NCBI RefSeq assembly: GCF_020171985.1
Contig: NZ_JAIVAL010000001.1
Location: 744,001 to 808,000, forward strand
DNA length: 64,000 nucleotides
Origin: Halobacillus halophilus
GTDB taxonomy: Bacteria > Bacillota > Bacilli > Bacillales > Halobacillaceae
Direction: 5' to 3'
This document shows positions 54,230-62,593 of this stretch, one piece after another. The stretch's first letter is position 1; each line of letters opens with the position of its first letter. The notes below the pieces were generated by a model. That model did no database searches, had not been told where the DNA came from, and saw only the letters and a list, made by a program, of their open reading frames with translations. The position numbers were made by a program, and so were the translations under genes.

Positions 54230-55047
54230 GAGATTTCAAAAGGAAATTCAGATAGAGGTTTCCAGCTGGCTTTCTCTTCAAAGATACTCATCAATAATTC
54301 CAGTTCTGAATCATTAGTTTTATCTGAATAAATAATAAGCTCATCAGGAGCATGGACAAGGGCTGGCGTGATATTCCAGCGAAGCGGCAGATCTTTAATG
54401 GAGTCGTCAGGATACTGCCTTCTGTAAAGCAAAGTCTCGGATTCACTTAATGCATTCCCCTCATCATGATAATAGTGAATCGAACCATTTTCCAGCAGAT
54501 GTAATAGTCGGATACCTGTATCCTTGTGGTGTACACGGCACCTCCAAGAATCCAAAAGCAACTGAAAGGATTCTTCTTGTTTATATTCATCAATCAACAG
54601 GCCCGTGTATTCGACTACCATGCTGTGAAGATCTTCTAAACAATAAACACTCAATCCATCAAAATCCACGTTCCTGTCTCCACGTAGATACTTCTGAATA
54701 GCAGTCCTTAACTTCATATTTACATCGGGCAGATTCAGGCTCTTTGGCGGCTTATCCTCGAATTCATGCGCAATCTCCAAGATCCGCTGGACTTCCTCCT
54801 GGTCCACATAATAATAGCGGTGTTTTAAAACACCTTCTATCCAGCCCAGCCATTTCCTTTCTCTTATTACGCTTAAAAGTCCCTCAACGGCTTCCTGATA
54901 ATACATCCAATCGAGTGAGGAACCTGTTTCTCCCAATAGCGCAAAATGGTTATTATACTCTTTAAGATACCAATGCCTCTGTGTATGATCGACGGCTTTT
55001 AAAAAACTAACGGCCTCAGCCCGTTTAGAAAAGTGTACACAAAACAA
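54226..55047 (-). CDS. ytxC: Putative sporulation protein YtxC
   Basis: 273-residue soluble protein of unknown function; the name follows its position between dnaI and thrS and its length close to B. subtilis YtxC. It is rich in acidic and aromatic residues, with a helical middle (AIQKYLRGDRNVDFDG, LEDLHSMVVEYTGLLIDEYK) and no signal peptide. TTG 55047 is chosen as start, seven bases after AGGGGG; an upstream TTG at 55080 has no ribosome site. It lies 170 bases downstream of dnaI. Confidence 0.82.
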   Translation of the reverse strand: MFCVHFSKRAEAVSFLKAVDHTQRHWYLKEYNNHFALLGETGSSLDWMYYQEAVEGLLSVIRERKWLGWIEGVLKHRYYYVDQEEVQRILEIAHEFEDKPPKSLNLPDVNMKLRTAIQKYLRGDRNVDFDGLSVYCLEDLHSMVVEYTGLLIDEYKQEESFQLLLDSWRCRVHHKDTGIRLLHLLENGSIHYYHDEGNALSESETLLYRRQYPDDSIKDLPLRWNITPALVHAPDELIIYSDKTNDSELELLMSIFEEKASWKPLSEFPFEIS

Positions 55048-55217
55048 TAGTATTCCCCCTAATTCCCGGCTTCCTTCCAAACAGTATCATGTGGCTTCAC
55101 GTCTATATAAAGTATGATGTGGACAAATATAACAAGTATGAGTTTGTCCTTTTCCATCTTATATTTATGTGTCTATTTCATAAATCATGATACAGTTCCT
55201 TAAAAATTAGAGGGGGG

Positions 55218-56150
55218 TTATTCTCGGCGGTTGCGACCGTCTACATTGACCGCCTGGCTAAGCTGCTTTATTCTTTCTGTAATTCTTTTCGCTTTCACCT
55301 GTTCTACATCCCCACGATTGCTAAGCATGAGTACTTTCTCCAGTTCGGCAAGACTATAATTTGAAGTAAAGAACACCGGCAGACGCTCCATCATGCGGTA
55401 GTGCAGTATAGAACCTAGCACTTCATCTCTGAACCACGCAGACTGAGACTCTGCACCAATATCGTCAAGCATGAGTACAGGGGTTTCTTTGAATGCTTCA
55501 ATCTTCTCATTCATAGAATCATCTTTAATTGATGCCTTAATCTCTCGTACAAATTCAGGCATATAAATAATCATTGATGGTATATTCTTATCGCTCAATT
55601 CATTGGCAATAGCTCCAAGAAAGTACGTTTTACCAACTCCAAAAGGTCCATGAAAGTATAGTCCCTTGCTTGGCAGCTCTTCATTTAAATTTTCAATATA
55701 TCGAACTGTCTTTTCCACCGCACTGCCACGGTCCGGATCCTTTAGATCAAGCCTGGATAAACTTGCTTCTAAAATTTCCCTTGGCATGTGTAAACTTTTT
55801 ACAAGGGACTTCTGCTTTTGCTGTTCTTCTACCTTCCTCTGACGGCGGCACTTGTCATAAGCTAATTTAACTTCGCTGCCTTCCACTTCAGCTCGGGGAA
55901 CATAACCCGGGAGTATATTAATACACTCCTCCCGTGAAGGACACTTCTCACAGTCTTTTGATTGAGATTGATATTCGTATAATTTAATTAACTGTTTTTC
56001 TACTGCATCTTCTGTCAGAGAAGGATGATTTCTGATTAGTTGCGACACTTCCTCAGACTGGACAACCTCTTCTTTCATACGATTCATTCGTTCCTGGAAC
56101 TGTTTATGATCGCGCATCCATTTCTTTAATGATCTTTGAATCGGTTCCAT
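55218..56150 (-). CDS. dnaI: Primosomal helicase loader DnaI
   Basis: Loads the replicative helicase DnaC at oriC and restart sites. The 310-residue protein has an N-terminal helicase-binding domain with a Cys cluster (CEKCPSREEC near 75), and an AAA+ ATPase domain with Walker A GPFGVGKTYF near 172, Walker B VLMLDDIGAES and sensor FTSNYS. ATG 56150 gives MEPIQRSLKKW, as in B. subtilis; a GTG at 56162 overlaps the ribosome site. It follows dnaB by 21 bases. Confidence 0.95.
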   Translation of the reverse strand: MEPIQRSLKKWMRDHKQFQERMNRMKEEVVQSEEVSQLIRNHPSLTEDAVEKQLIKLYEYQSQSKDCEKCPSREECINILPGYVPRAEVEGSEVKLAYDKCRRQRKVEEQQKQKSLVKSLHMPREILEASLSRLDLKDPDRGSAVEKTVRYIENLNEELPSKGLYFHGPFGVGKTYFLGAIANELSDKNIPSMIIYMPEFVREIKASIKDDSMNEKIEAFKETPVLMLDDIGAESQSAWFRDEVLGSILHYRMMERLPVFFTSNYSLAELEKVLMLSNRGDVEQVKAKRITERIKQLSQAVNVDGRNRRE

Positions 56151-56171
56151 GACTCTTCTCACACCTTATTA

Positions 56172-57521
56172 TCAGTTTCCTTTATTCGTCAGCCTTTTAA
56201 TTCTTTCTGCGATCTCATCCGTATTCACAGCTGAATCCTGATGGGGCTGCGCATTACTCTTTTCCTTCTGGTTGAACCAGGCGGGTATAACTTCATCCTG
56301 CTTACTTTTCCGTTTATATTGATTTTGATTGCCCCACTGCTGGTATTTCTGATGTTCAGCTTTGGCTAAATTCATGGCTTGTCTTACAGTAGTCACATTC
56401 TTTCGCGTCCAGTGACCGGCGATTTTCTCCATATAGGCTTTGGATAACTTCATATCGGTCTTTAGCATTACATAGTGAACGAGTACATTCATAACTCCCG
56501 GTGAAAGTCCTTGTTCTGTCATAACGTCACGAATCAACTTCAAATCCTGATCGGAAGCTTTATTACCGCCTGAAAGATCTTCAAGCAATTCACGCGGGGA
56601 AATCTGCTCCAGCATATCGATAAACTGATCCCCTTTACTTTTTGAGTTACTCGAGCCAGCTACGGCTTTTTCTCTTTGGTCAATATGACTGAAATTTCGA
56701 CTTGAAGGCTTTTCTTTCATAAAATCATGACAAGCGGCTTTTAACTCATCGGCTACTAAGCGGTGATTTTCATCAATTGCCCAGGTAACAGCTTTTTCGA
56801 TATCCAATAAACTTAAGTTGTAGAGAGAAGCCAGCTGGGTAATCAAACGCTTATTAGCTCCAGTTAGTATTTTGTCGCTAGGATACATTCGTTTCTTTAG
56901 GGCATCATGCAGCCATTCAAAATCCACAAAGTCATCTTTTAGAAAAGGACCTCCGCTCTTTCGGGAATAACTTTCCGTTTGCTTATCATTAGCTTCAGAT
57001 CTTCCCGCTTCAATCGTTTGGGAATGAAAAACTTCTCCGAATGTAGCGGTGATTTCCTCAAGACCCTCCACAACATATTCCTGCTTAACAAGACGCCTCT
57101 TGAGCTGTTCATATTTTTCTGAGCCCAGTTCATGATACAGCAGCATAGCCAGCATATTATCAAGAAAAAAACCTTCGGGCGCAAAAGGCGGATGAAGTCT
57201 GTACAAGTATTCCGTCTGCTTCTCGCTTGTTGAAAGACGGTATGTTTGCAGTAGACCGATAGCCTCCAGCTTTTTTCTAGCTTCGTAAATTTTATCTAAA
57301 GGAACTGACAAATACGCCATCAAGGTGTGATGAGTTTGGATTTCTCCAGAAGATGCCATGTCGTATTCGGACACTAATACTTGATATAAAGAAACAGCCA
57401 ATTGACCGATAACCGGCTGGTAAAGATGAGTTAGTGATCGATAAGCACTTACAGGAAGTTCTCCGCACTTAGATAATCGAAACCCATCCACCGGAAGAAG
57501 CTTTCCTACAGAATGATTCAC
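56172..57521 (-). CDS. dnaB: Replication initiation and membrane attachment protein DnaB
   Basis: Co-loader of the replicative helicase with DnaD and DnaI in Firmicutes; associates with the membrane. The 449-residue protein has an N-terminal winged-helix part (1-150) and DnaD/DnaB_2-type domains (about 205-300 and 320-390, with LSKAYMEKIAGHWTRKNV and TVRQAMNLAK). It ends in a polar tail. The start is GTG 57521 with GGAGGTG upstream. The nrdR-dnaB-dnaI order is as in B. subtilis. Confidence 0.94.
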   Translation of the reverse strand: MNHSVGKLLPVDGFRLSKCGELPVSAYRSLTHLYQPVIGQLAVSLYQVLVSEYDMASSGEIQTHHTLMAYLSVPLDKIYEARKKLEAIGLLQTYRLSTSEKQTEYLYRLHPPFAPEGFFLDNMLAMLLYHELGSEKYEQLKRRLVKQEYVVEGLEEITATFGEVFHSQTIEAGRSEANDKQTESYSRKSGGPFLKDDFVDFEWLHDALKKRMYPSDKILTGANKRLITQLASLYNLSLLDIEKAVTWAIDENHRLVADELKAACHDFMKEKPSSRNFSHIDQREKAVAGSSNSKSKGDQFIDMLEQISPRELLEDLSGGNKASDQDLKLIRDVMTEQGLSPGVMNVLVHYVMLKTDMKLSKAYMEKIAGHWTRKNVTTVRQAMNLAKAEHQKYQQWGNQNQYKRKSKQDEVIPAWFNQKEKSNAQPHQDSAVNTDEIAERIKRLTNKGN

Positions 57522-57570
57522 AACAACACCTCCGATCTTTCATTAAAATAGAAAATGAGCCACGTCAGGC

Positions 57571-58035
57571 TCATTCTCCATCCTCGTGTTTAATTAAATC
57601 TTTCAGTTCATCTATAAATACATTGATATCTTTAAACTGTCTGTAAACTGAGGCAAATCGAACGTAAGCAACTTCATCGATATGGGCTAAACGTTCCATA
57701 ACCATTTCACCAATATCTTTACTCAGCACTTCAGAAACCCCGCGATTTCTTAATTCCTTCTCAATATCCAGGGTCACGTTTTCTAATTCTTCAACAGCCA
57801 CCGGACGTTTTTCGCAAGCCCTGATTAATCCACGCATGAGTTTTTCACGGCTGAACTCTTCCCTTGTACCTTCTTTCTTTACCACAATCAACGGAACTTC
57901 TTCAATACGTTCAAAAGTAGTAAAGCGGAAATCACATTGCTCACATTCTCTTCTTCTTCGAATCGACTGTCCTTCTTCAATTGGTCTAGAATCAAGGACT
58001 TTGGTACTTTTATAGTGGCAATTCGGACATTTCAA
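57571..58035 (-). CDS. nrdR: Transcriptional repressor NrdR
   Basis: Represses ribonucleotide reductase genes according to ATP/dATP level. The 154-residue product has a four-Cys zinc ribbon (CPNC ... CEQC) with the basic RRRREC strand, and an ATP-cone domain (about 49-139, [20 protein letters not shown]). The start is TTG 58035 with GGAG about ten bases upstream. It lies 49 bases upstream of dnaB. Confidence 0.95.
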   Translation of the reverse strand: MKCPNCHYKSTKVLDSRPIEEGQSIRRRRECEQCDFRFTTFERIEEVPLIVVKKEGTREEFSREKLMRGLIRACEKRPVAVEELENVTLDIEKELRNRGVSEVLSKDIGEMVMERLAHIDEVAYVRFASVYRQFKDINVFIDELKDLIKHEDGE

Positions 58036-58075
58036 ATTCGATCAACTCCACATAGTCTTCATTTCATTGACATCC

Positions 58076-58450
58076 TTACGATGGATCTACTCTTGTAAAT
58101 TTTCCATCCAATTTGTCATAGAGATTAACAATTAGATTACGGCTAAATCCCAAATCCACAGGTCCCCCTGAATCCGTTGTTACAGAAAAATCTACAGCTA
58201 TTCGAAAAGGACGTACCATAATAATCGTCGCCACTACAAATGCACGCCTCTTCCCTTTATACTTTACTGTGACTTCCCCACGCTCCTTAGACACGGCAAC
58301 AATTTCTGAAGGGGAGGGAAACAGGGACTCCACTGCACGAATAAGTTCCTCATGCTTTGCATTGTAGTAATGGGTAACAAGCTTCTCATCTTTATGCTGC
58401 TCACTGGTTTCCGAATGATTACTAAAATATCTGGATATAAATGCTTTCAC
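58076..58450 (-). CDS. Conserved Bacillaceae cytosolic protein of unknown function
   Basis: 124-residue soluble protein with no catalytic motif seen. It reads as alternating strands and helices (KERGEVTVKYKGKRRAFVVA, RPFRIAVDFSVTT, FSRNLIVNLYDKLDGKF), a pattern I associate with an uncharacterised Bacillaceae family. The start is GTG 58450, eight bases after GAAGGGG. It lies upstream of nrdR (40-base gap), probably co-transcribed, so a nucleotide or replication link is possible but not shown. It is not between speH and nrdR in B. subtilis. Confidence 0.65.
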   Translation of the reverse strand: MKAFISRYFSNHSETSEQHKDEKLVTHYYNAKHEELIRAVESLFPSPSEIVAVSKERGEVTVKYKGKRRAFVVATIIMVRPFRIAVDFSVTTDSGGPVDLGFSRNLIVNLYDKLDGKFTRVDPS

Positions 58451-58490
58451 TTACCTAACCCCTTCATTCCATTCGACATTGACTTTCTAT

Positions 58491-58518
58491 ATTTTAACAC
58501 GATTCAACAAAATAAGAA
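58491..58518 (-). promoter_or_regulatory. Candidate promoter of the 58076-nrdR-dnaB-dnaI group
   Basis: TTCTTA (-35), 16-bp spacer, TAAAAT (-10) with TGT before it, 40 bases before the first gene. It lies downstream of the speH terminator, so it would start a new unit. Confidence 0.5.
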
Positions 58519-58581
58519 ATGGGAACTAAAAGGGAGTAAGCAGGTGAGTGGGATGCGAATTTGAAAGACACTCACCGATTC

Positions 58582-58615
58582 AAAAAAGCCACACAGAATA
58601 TTCTGTGTGGCTTTT
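58582..58615 (-). terminator. Terminator of speH
   Basis: Long perfect stem AAAAGCCACACAGAA / TTCTGTGTGGCTTTT with a T-run, 11 bases after the speH stop. Confidence 0.85.
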
Positions 58616-58625
58616 ACCTGTTCAT

Positions 58626-59003
58626 TTATAAAGCTCGTGACTGTTCAACTTCCACAGGACCCATTCCTCTCGGAACTTCCACTGTTTCATTTCGACCTGC
58701 TTCTAGCGCTTCCACAATAAAATGAGCTGCAACATTAGGATCTATACGATCTCCGCATGTATAAACATCTATACTTGCATACCCATGCTCTGGAAAGCTG
58801 TGAATCGTTAAATGGGATTCAGAAATAATGACTACTCCGCTAACCCCGTGAGGAGCGAATTTATGAAAAGCAACTTCTCTTACTTCTGCCCCTGCTTTTA
58901 AAGCGGCGTCGACAAAAACTTGTTCTATATACGACATATCATTCAATTTTCCTTCATTACAATCCCATAGTTCAGCAATTACATGTCTTCCCATTGTATC
59001 CAT
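58626..59003 (-). CDS. speH: S-adenosylmethionine decarboxylase proenzyme
   Basis: Makes decarboxylated SAM for spermidine synthesis; self-cleaves to create a pyruvoyl group. The 125-residue product has the cleavage site in [20 protein letters not shown] (Glu-Ser), the catalytic Cys in DVYTCGD and [11 protein letters not shown] at the start. ATG 59003 follows AAGGGGG; the eight-codon extension was rejected by comparison with B. subtilis SpeH. It has its own promoter with a leader of about 135 bases, unlike the gapB-speH operon of B. subtilis. Confidence 0.95.
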   Translation of the reverse strand: MDTMGRHVIAELWDCNEGKLNDMSYIEQVFVDAALKAGAEVREVAFHKFAPHGVSGVVIISESHLTIHSFPEHGYASIDVYTCGDRIDPNVAAHFIVEALEAGRNETVEVPRGMGPVEVEQSRAL

Positions 59004-59144
59004 AATTAGGATCCCCCTTTTGTACATTAACTTCTTCTCCTTCTAAAAAACAGTCATGCACTACCACGGGGGAAAGTTAGTCCTGAGAGGTCCTAACCCT
59101 TTGAGTAGAGATGAAATGGATTGAAATTCAGAAGGTCAAAAAGA

Positions 59145-59173
59145 AGTATATACGTTATACCCCCATTTTGCAA
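59145..59173 (-). promoter_or_regulatory. Sigma-A promoter of speH
   Basis: TTGCAA (-35), 17-bp spacer, TATACT (-10). The leader contains a short hairpin at 59076-59097 (GTTAG ... CCT/AGG ... CTAAC). The 59174-59282 part up to gapB shows no gene. Confidence 0.7.
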
Positions 59174-59282
59174 GATTTATTTTTCAGTGACTCTCTCTAC
59201 ATAACTTAAATAAGGAGAGTGCCTGTAAAATAATACCTTACACGATGGTCCTATTATAAGATACTTATGGGTTAATTGGCTA

Positions 59283-60317
59283 CTAAGAAACACGAGCTTC
59301 TTTTTCTTGCTTCATTACATTTCCTACATATTTCGCAAGATCAACGACACGGCAGGAATACCCCCACTCATTATCGTACCAGGCTAATATTTTAACTTTG
59401 CGCTTCTCCATTACCTGAGTAGAAAGAGCATCAATAATTGCGGAAGAAGGGGAAGTTGTATAATCAATAGATACTAACGGTTCTTCGTTATATTCTATTA
59501 TCCCCTTCATCTCTCGTGAAGCTTTATTGGAAAACGATTGATTCACTTCTTCAGCTGTTACATCTTTTTTTAGATCCACGACTAAATCCACTAAGGAAAC
59601 GTTTGGTGTAGGAACTCTTAAAGCCATACCATTTAATTTCCCTTTCAAACTGGGAATAACTTCTCCAAGAGCTCTGGCGGCCCCAGTCGAAGTGGGTATG
59701 ATAGATTGAGTACATCCACGAGCTCTTCGTAAATCTTTATGAGGGTTATCTAAATTTTTTTGATCATTTGTAAAAGAATGGACGGTGGTCATCAGACCAT
59801 TTTCTATTCCAAATTCATCTTCCAAAACTTTTACTACTGGAGCGAGACAGTTAGTCGTGCATGAAGCATTGGAAATCACATGGTGCTGCTTCGGGAGATA
59901 GGATTCTTCATTTACTCCCATAACGATCGTTGCATCAACTTGCTTACCAGGAGCTGTGATAATTACTTTCTTTGCACCTGCTTCAATATGCAAAGAAGCT
60001 TCATCTTTAGTTCGGAACTTACCTGTAGCTTCTATAACAATGTCGACTCCGAGACGATCCCAGGGCAACTCCAGTGGATCACGAGTGGAACACATCACTA
60101 TTTTTTTCCCATTCACTTCTAAACCATCTGCTACCGCTCTAATTTCTCCATCGAAACGACCATGTACACTATCATATTTCAACATATGAGCTATAGTTTC
60201 AGGAGGATAACTGGCATTTACTGCTACCAGTTCAATTGAATCATCTGCTGCAGCTTTTCTAAAAACCATTCTCCCAATTCTGCCTAAGCCATTAATAGCG
60301 ATCTTTGTTTTCCCCAT
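59283..60317 (-). CDS. gapB: Gluconeogenic glyceraldehyde-3-phosphate dehydrogenase GapB
   Basis: NADP-preferring enzyme used in gluconeogenesis. The 344-residue protein has the nucleotide fold INGLGRIGRMVFRK, the catalytic Cys153 in SNASCTTNCLAP and His in MTTVHSFTND. NASYPPE after the second strand (rather than the Asp seen in glycolytic GapA) fits GapB. ATG 60317 follows GGGGG. Two CcpN-like boxes lie in its promoter region, consistent with repression on sugars. Confidence 0.95.
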   Translation of the reverse strand: MGKTKIAINGLGRIGRMVFRKAAADDSIELVAVNASYPPETIAHMLKYDSVHGRFDGEIRAVADGLEVNGKKIVMCSTRDPLELPWDRLGVDIVIEATGKFRTKDEASLHIEAGAKKVIITAPGKQVDATIVMGVNEESYLPKQHHVISNASCTTNCLAPVVKVLEDEFGIENGLMTTVHSFTNDQKNLDNPHKDLRRARGCTQSIIPTSTGAARALGEVIPSLKGKLNGMALRVPTPNVSLVDLVVDLKKDVTAEEVNQSFSNKASREMKGIIEYNEEPLVSIDYTTSPSSAIIDALSTQVMEKRKVKILAWYDNEWGYSCRVVDLAKYVGNVMKQEKEARVS

Positions 60318-60333
60318 GCTCCAGCCCCCTATA

Positions 60334-60344
60334 TATATGATATA
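60334..60344. promoter_or_regulatory. Second CcpN-like box in the gapB leader
   Basis: TATATCATATA on the minus strand fits TRTGHYATAYW at 10 of 11 positions. It lies between the transcription start and the ribosome site. Confidence 0.45.
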
Positions 60345-60368
60345 CTTTTAAATCGATTTTTCAGAATT

Positions 60369-60379
60369 AGTATAACATA
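60369..60379 (-). promoter_or_regulatory. CcpN box overlapping the gapB -10
   Basis: TATGTTATACT on the minus strand fits the CcpN operator consensus TRTGHYATAYW at every position and contains the extended -10 (TGT-TATACT) of gapB. A cre-like AAAGCGCTTACA lies just upstream. Confidence 0.7.
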
Positions 60380-60450
60380 TTGTAAGCGCTTTTTCAGTTA
60401 AACCAAGATTTTTTTTAAAAGTAGGCTACACACAAAATCTAATAATAAGA

Positions 60451-60482
60451 AACACGCCAAAACTAAAAAGTTCTGACGTGTT
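60451..60482 (-). terminator. Terminator of coaE
   Basis: 14-bp stem with two wobbles starting AACACGTCAGAACT, loop TTTT, T-rich tail on the minus strand, immediately after the coaE stop. Confidence 0.75.
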
Positions 60483-60483
60483 A

Positions 60484-61083
60484 CTATACGATGTTCCACT
60501 GATGAAGTATGTCTTTTAATTGTTGAAAACTTTCCTCTATAGATCCATTATTATCAATTACAGCATCTGCCATTTTTGCTTTTTCCGCGATCGATAATTG
60601 TGACTGGATTCTTTCTTCGGCTTCTTCACGCTCAGATTGATCCCTTTCCATCAGCCGCTTCAATTGTGTTTCTTCATCTACGTAGACAACCATTACCCGG
60701 TCCACATAACTGGTGAGTCTACTCTCAAAAAGTAAAGGGATATCAAGTACTACAGCTGGATAGCCGTCAGCCTTATATGCATCTCTTTCCTCCAGCATTT
60801 CCTGTCTCACTTGCGGATGAACAATAGAGTTTAATTGCTGTCTCTTTTCTTCATCCGAAAAAATAATCTTCCCAAGACGCTTTCGGTCAATCGTCCTGTC
60901 TTCCTGAAGAATTTGAAAACCAAAAGCCTCGACAATTTTATTGTAGGCAGGCTCACCGGGTTCCACAACTTTTCTGGAAAGTTGATCAGCATCCACAACG
61001 GGAATGTTAAACTTTGAAAACATTTGAGAAACCGTACTTTTACCACTGGCAATACTTCCCGTCAATCCAATAACAACCGTCAA
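60484..61083 (-). CDS. coaE: Dephospho-CoA kinase
   Basis: Last step of CoA synthesis. The 199-residue P-loop kinase has GLTGSIASGKST at residue 6, DADQLSRKVVEPG, the DIPLLFE block and MERDQ lid segment. The start is TTG 61083, with GGAGG seven bases upstream. It starts 13 bases after ytaF, in the polA-mutM-ytaF-coaE unit, the same order as B. subtilis. Confidence 0.96.
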   Translation of the reverse strand: MTVVIGLTGSIASGKSTVSQMFSKFNIPVVDADQLSRKVVEPGEPAYNKIVEAFGFQILQEDRTIDRKRLGKIIFSDEEKRQQLNSIVHPQVRQEMLEERDAYKADGYPAVVLDIPLLFESRLTSYVDRVMVVYVDEETQLKRLMERDQSEREEAEERIQSQLSIAEKAKMADAVIDNNGSIEESFQQLKDILHQWNIV

Positions 61084-61095
61084 ACTGTAACCTCC

Positions 61096-61695
61096 TTAAG
61101 TTAATTTCATTATCCCTATTGTAATTAGTAATACAGCAGGTACAATCGAAACGCTTTCTGCTTTTTCACTTAATTTGGCTCCGCTCAAAATCCCAGCATA
61201 TAGCATAAAAAAAGTAATGATCGAAATCCATAAAGCTGTTACAAAGGGTTCTACACCCATAAAAGATCCGCTAATGCCGGCGCCAAGTGTATCAAGTGAT
61301 AGAGCGGCTCCCAACAGCCATACTTCTTTACCTTTAATACCGCCGGACTGATCAACATCCGCAGCTACAGGATTGTTAAGTACACGGGCAGGCTGGGACC
61401 ACGGCTCTTTCTTCTGACTATGATCAGGTTTACGAAAGTATTGATATAAGAAATACAATCCAATTCCGATTAGGGCCAGTGCCCCCAGTCTCTCCGCATA
61501 ATCAGGATGAACAATCGGCAATATAAGCGCACCCATGTAAGATGAGAGCATGAATCCTGCACCTGATAAAAAGGCAATCGTTACTATACCTCTAAGTGAA
61601 AGACTGATCTTTTTCATCCCCAAAACGCATCCTATTCCAAAACTGTCTATACTAAGTGCAATAACAAATAAAAAAGTGAACGTCGTCATCCCCAT
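61096..61695 (-). CDS. ytaF: Sporulation membrane protein YtaF (MntP-like)
   Basis: 199-residue membrane protein with six helices in two repeats; each half carries an Asp-containing helix (LFVIALSIDSFGIGCVLG and LGAALSLDTLGAGISGS), typical of MntP-type cation exporters. In B. subtilis YtaF is described only as a sporulation membrane protein. ATG 61695 follows GGGGTGG; ATG 61689 is possible. Confidence 0.88.
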   Translation of the reverse strand: MGMTTFTFLFVIALSIDSFGIGCVLGMKKISLSLRGIVTIAFLSGAGFMLSSYMGALILPIVHPDYAERLGALALIGIGLYFLYQYFRKPDHSQKKEPWSQPARVLNNPVAADVDQSGGIKGKEVWLLGAALSLDTLGAGISGSFMGVEPFVTALWISIITFFMLYAGILSGAKLSEKAESVSIVPAVLLITIGIMKLT

Positions 61696-61739
61696 CTATT
61701 CCACCCCTGTTCGCTAAGGTGTAAATAGTATATGGGAGT

Positions 61740-62576
61740 CTAAAAATTTTGATACGATTGGCAAGTTGGACAAATATGAGTACCTCTTCCGCTAACCTTC
61801 GTTTTTATTATTAAATCACCGCACTCTTTACAAATGGTATCCTGTTTTCCATAAACCCTCAAATTCTGCTGAAAGCTTCCAACTTTCCCCTGACTGTTTA
61901 GATAGGATCTTATTGTGCTTCCGCCCAGACTGATAGCTTCTTCTATGATCTGCACACTTGACTTTCTAACTCGATCCGCTTCCTCTTTTAGAAGCTGGTT
62001 GGCCAATCGTTCTGGGTGGATACGGGCTCTGTATAAAGCTTCGTCCACATAAATATTTCCAAGTCCAGCTACAATGGACTGATCTAAAAGCACCGTCTTG
62101 ATGTTTCGAGATGTTTTTTGTAATTTATGAAAAAAATAATCAAGTGTAAATTCTTTGTCAAAAGGGTCAGGCCCTAATTGATTTAGAGGTTTCTGACCCC
62201 TTTCTTCTCCTTTTGGAAACACGTGCATCGTGCCAAACTTACGTACATCGTCATATCTTAATTCTGTACCGTCTGTAAAATGAAATACGACGTGGGTGTG
62301 CTTGGGCTTTTCCACCCCTGCATCATACAATCCAAATTTCCCCTCCATCCGAAGATGGGAGACAAGGACCAAATCCTCCAGGTGAAAGATCATAAATTTC
62401 CCTTTACGTTCAATATCCAGAAAGGATTGATTCTTAAGCAGGCGCTTGAACTCATCAGGATCTTTTGGATTCTTAATAATATTTCCCCAATACACTGAAA
62501 CATCATCTATGGTTTTATTTAAAATTAAGGTTTTTAAAGTTTGTCTAACTGTTTCGACTTCTGGAAGTTCAGGCAT
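61740..62576 (-). CDS. mutM: Formamidopyrimidine-DNA glycosylase (Fpg/MutM)
   Basis: Removes 8-oxoguanine and related lesions and nicks the backbone. The 278-residue protein has the catalytic N-terminal Pro and Glu (MPELPEVETVR), conserved Lys in ERKGKFMIFHL, helix-two-turn-helix VAGLGNIYVDEALYRA and a four-Cys zinc finger (CKEC ... CPTC) at the end. ATG 62576 follows GAGGAG. It is 17 bases after polA. Confidence 0.97.
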   Translation of the reverse strand: MPELPEVETVRQTLKTLILNKTIDDVSVYWGNIIKNPKDPDEFKRLLKNQSFLDIERKGKFMIFHLEDLVLVSHLRMEGKFGLYDAGVEKPKHTHVVFHFTDGTELRYDDVRKFGTMHVFPKGEERGQKPLNQLGPDPFDKEFTLDYFFHKLQKTSRNIKTVLLDQSIVAGLGNIYVDEALYRARIHPERLANQLLKEEADRVRKSSVQIIEEAISLGGSTIRSYLNSQGKVGSFQQNLRVYGKQDTICKECGDLIIKTKVSGRGTHICPTCQSYQNF

Positions 62577-62593
62577 GGTGTCATTCTCCTCAC

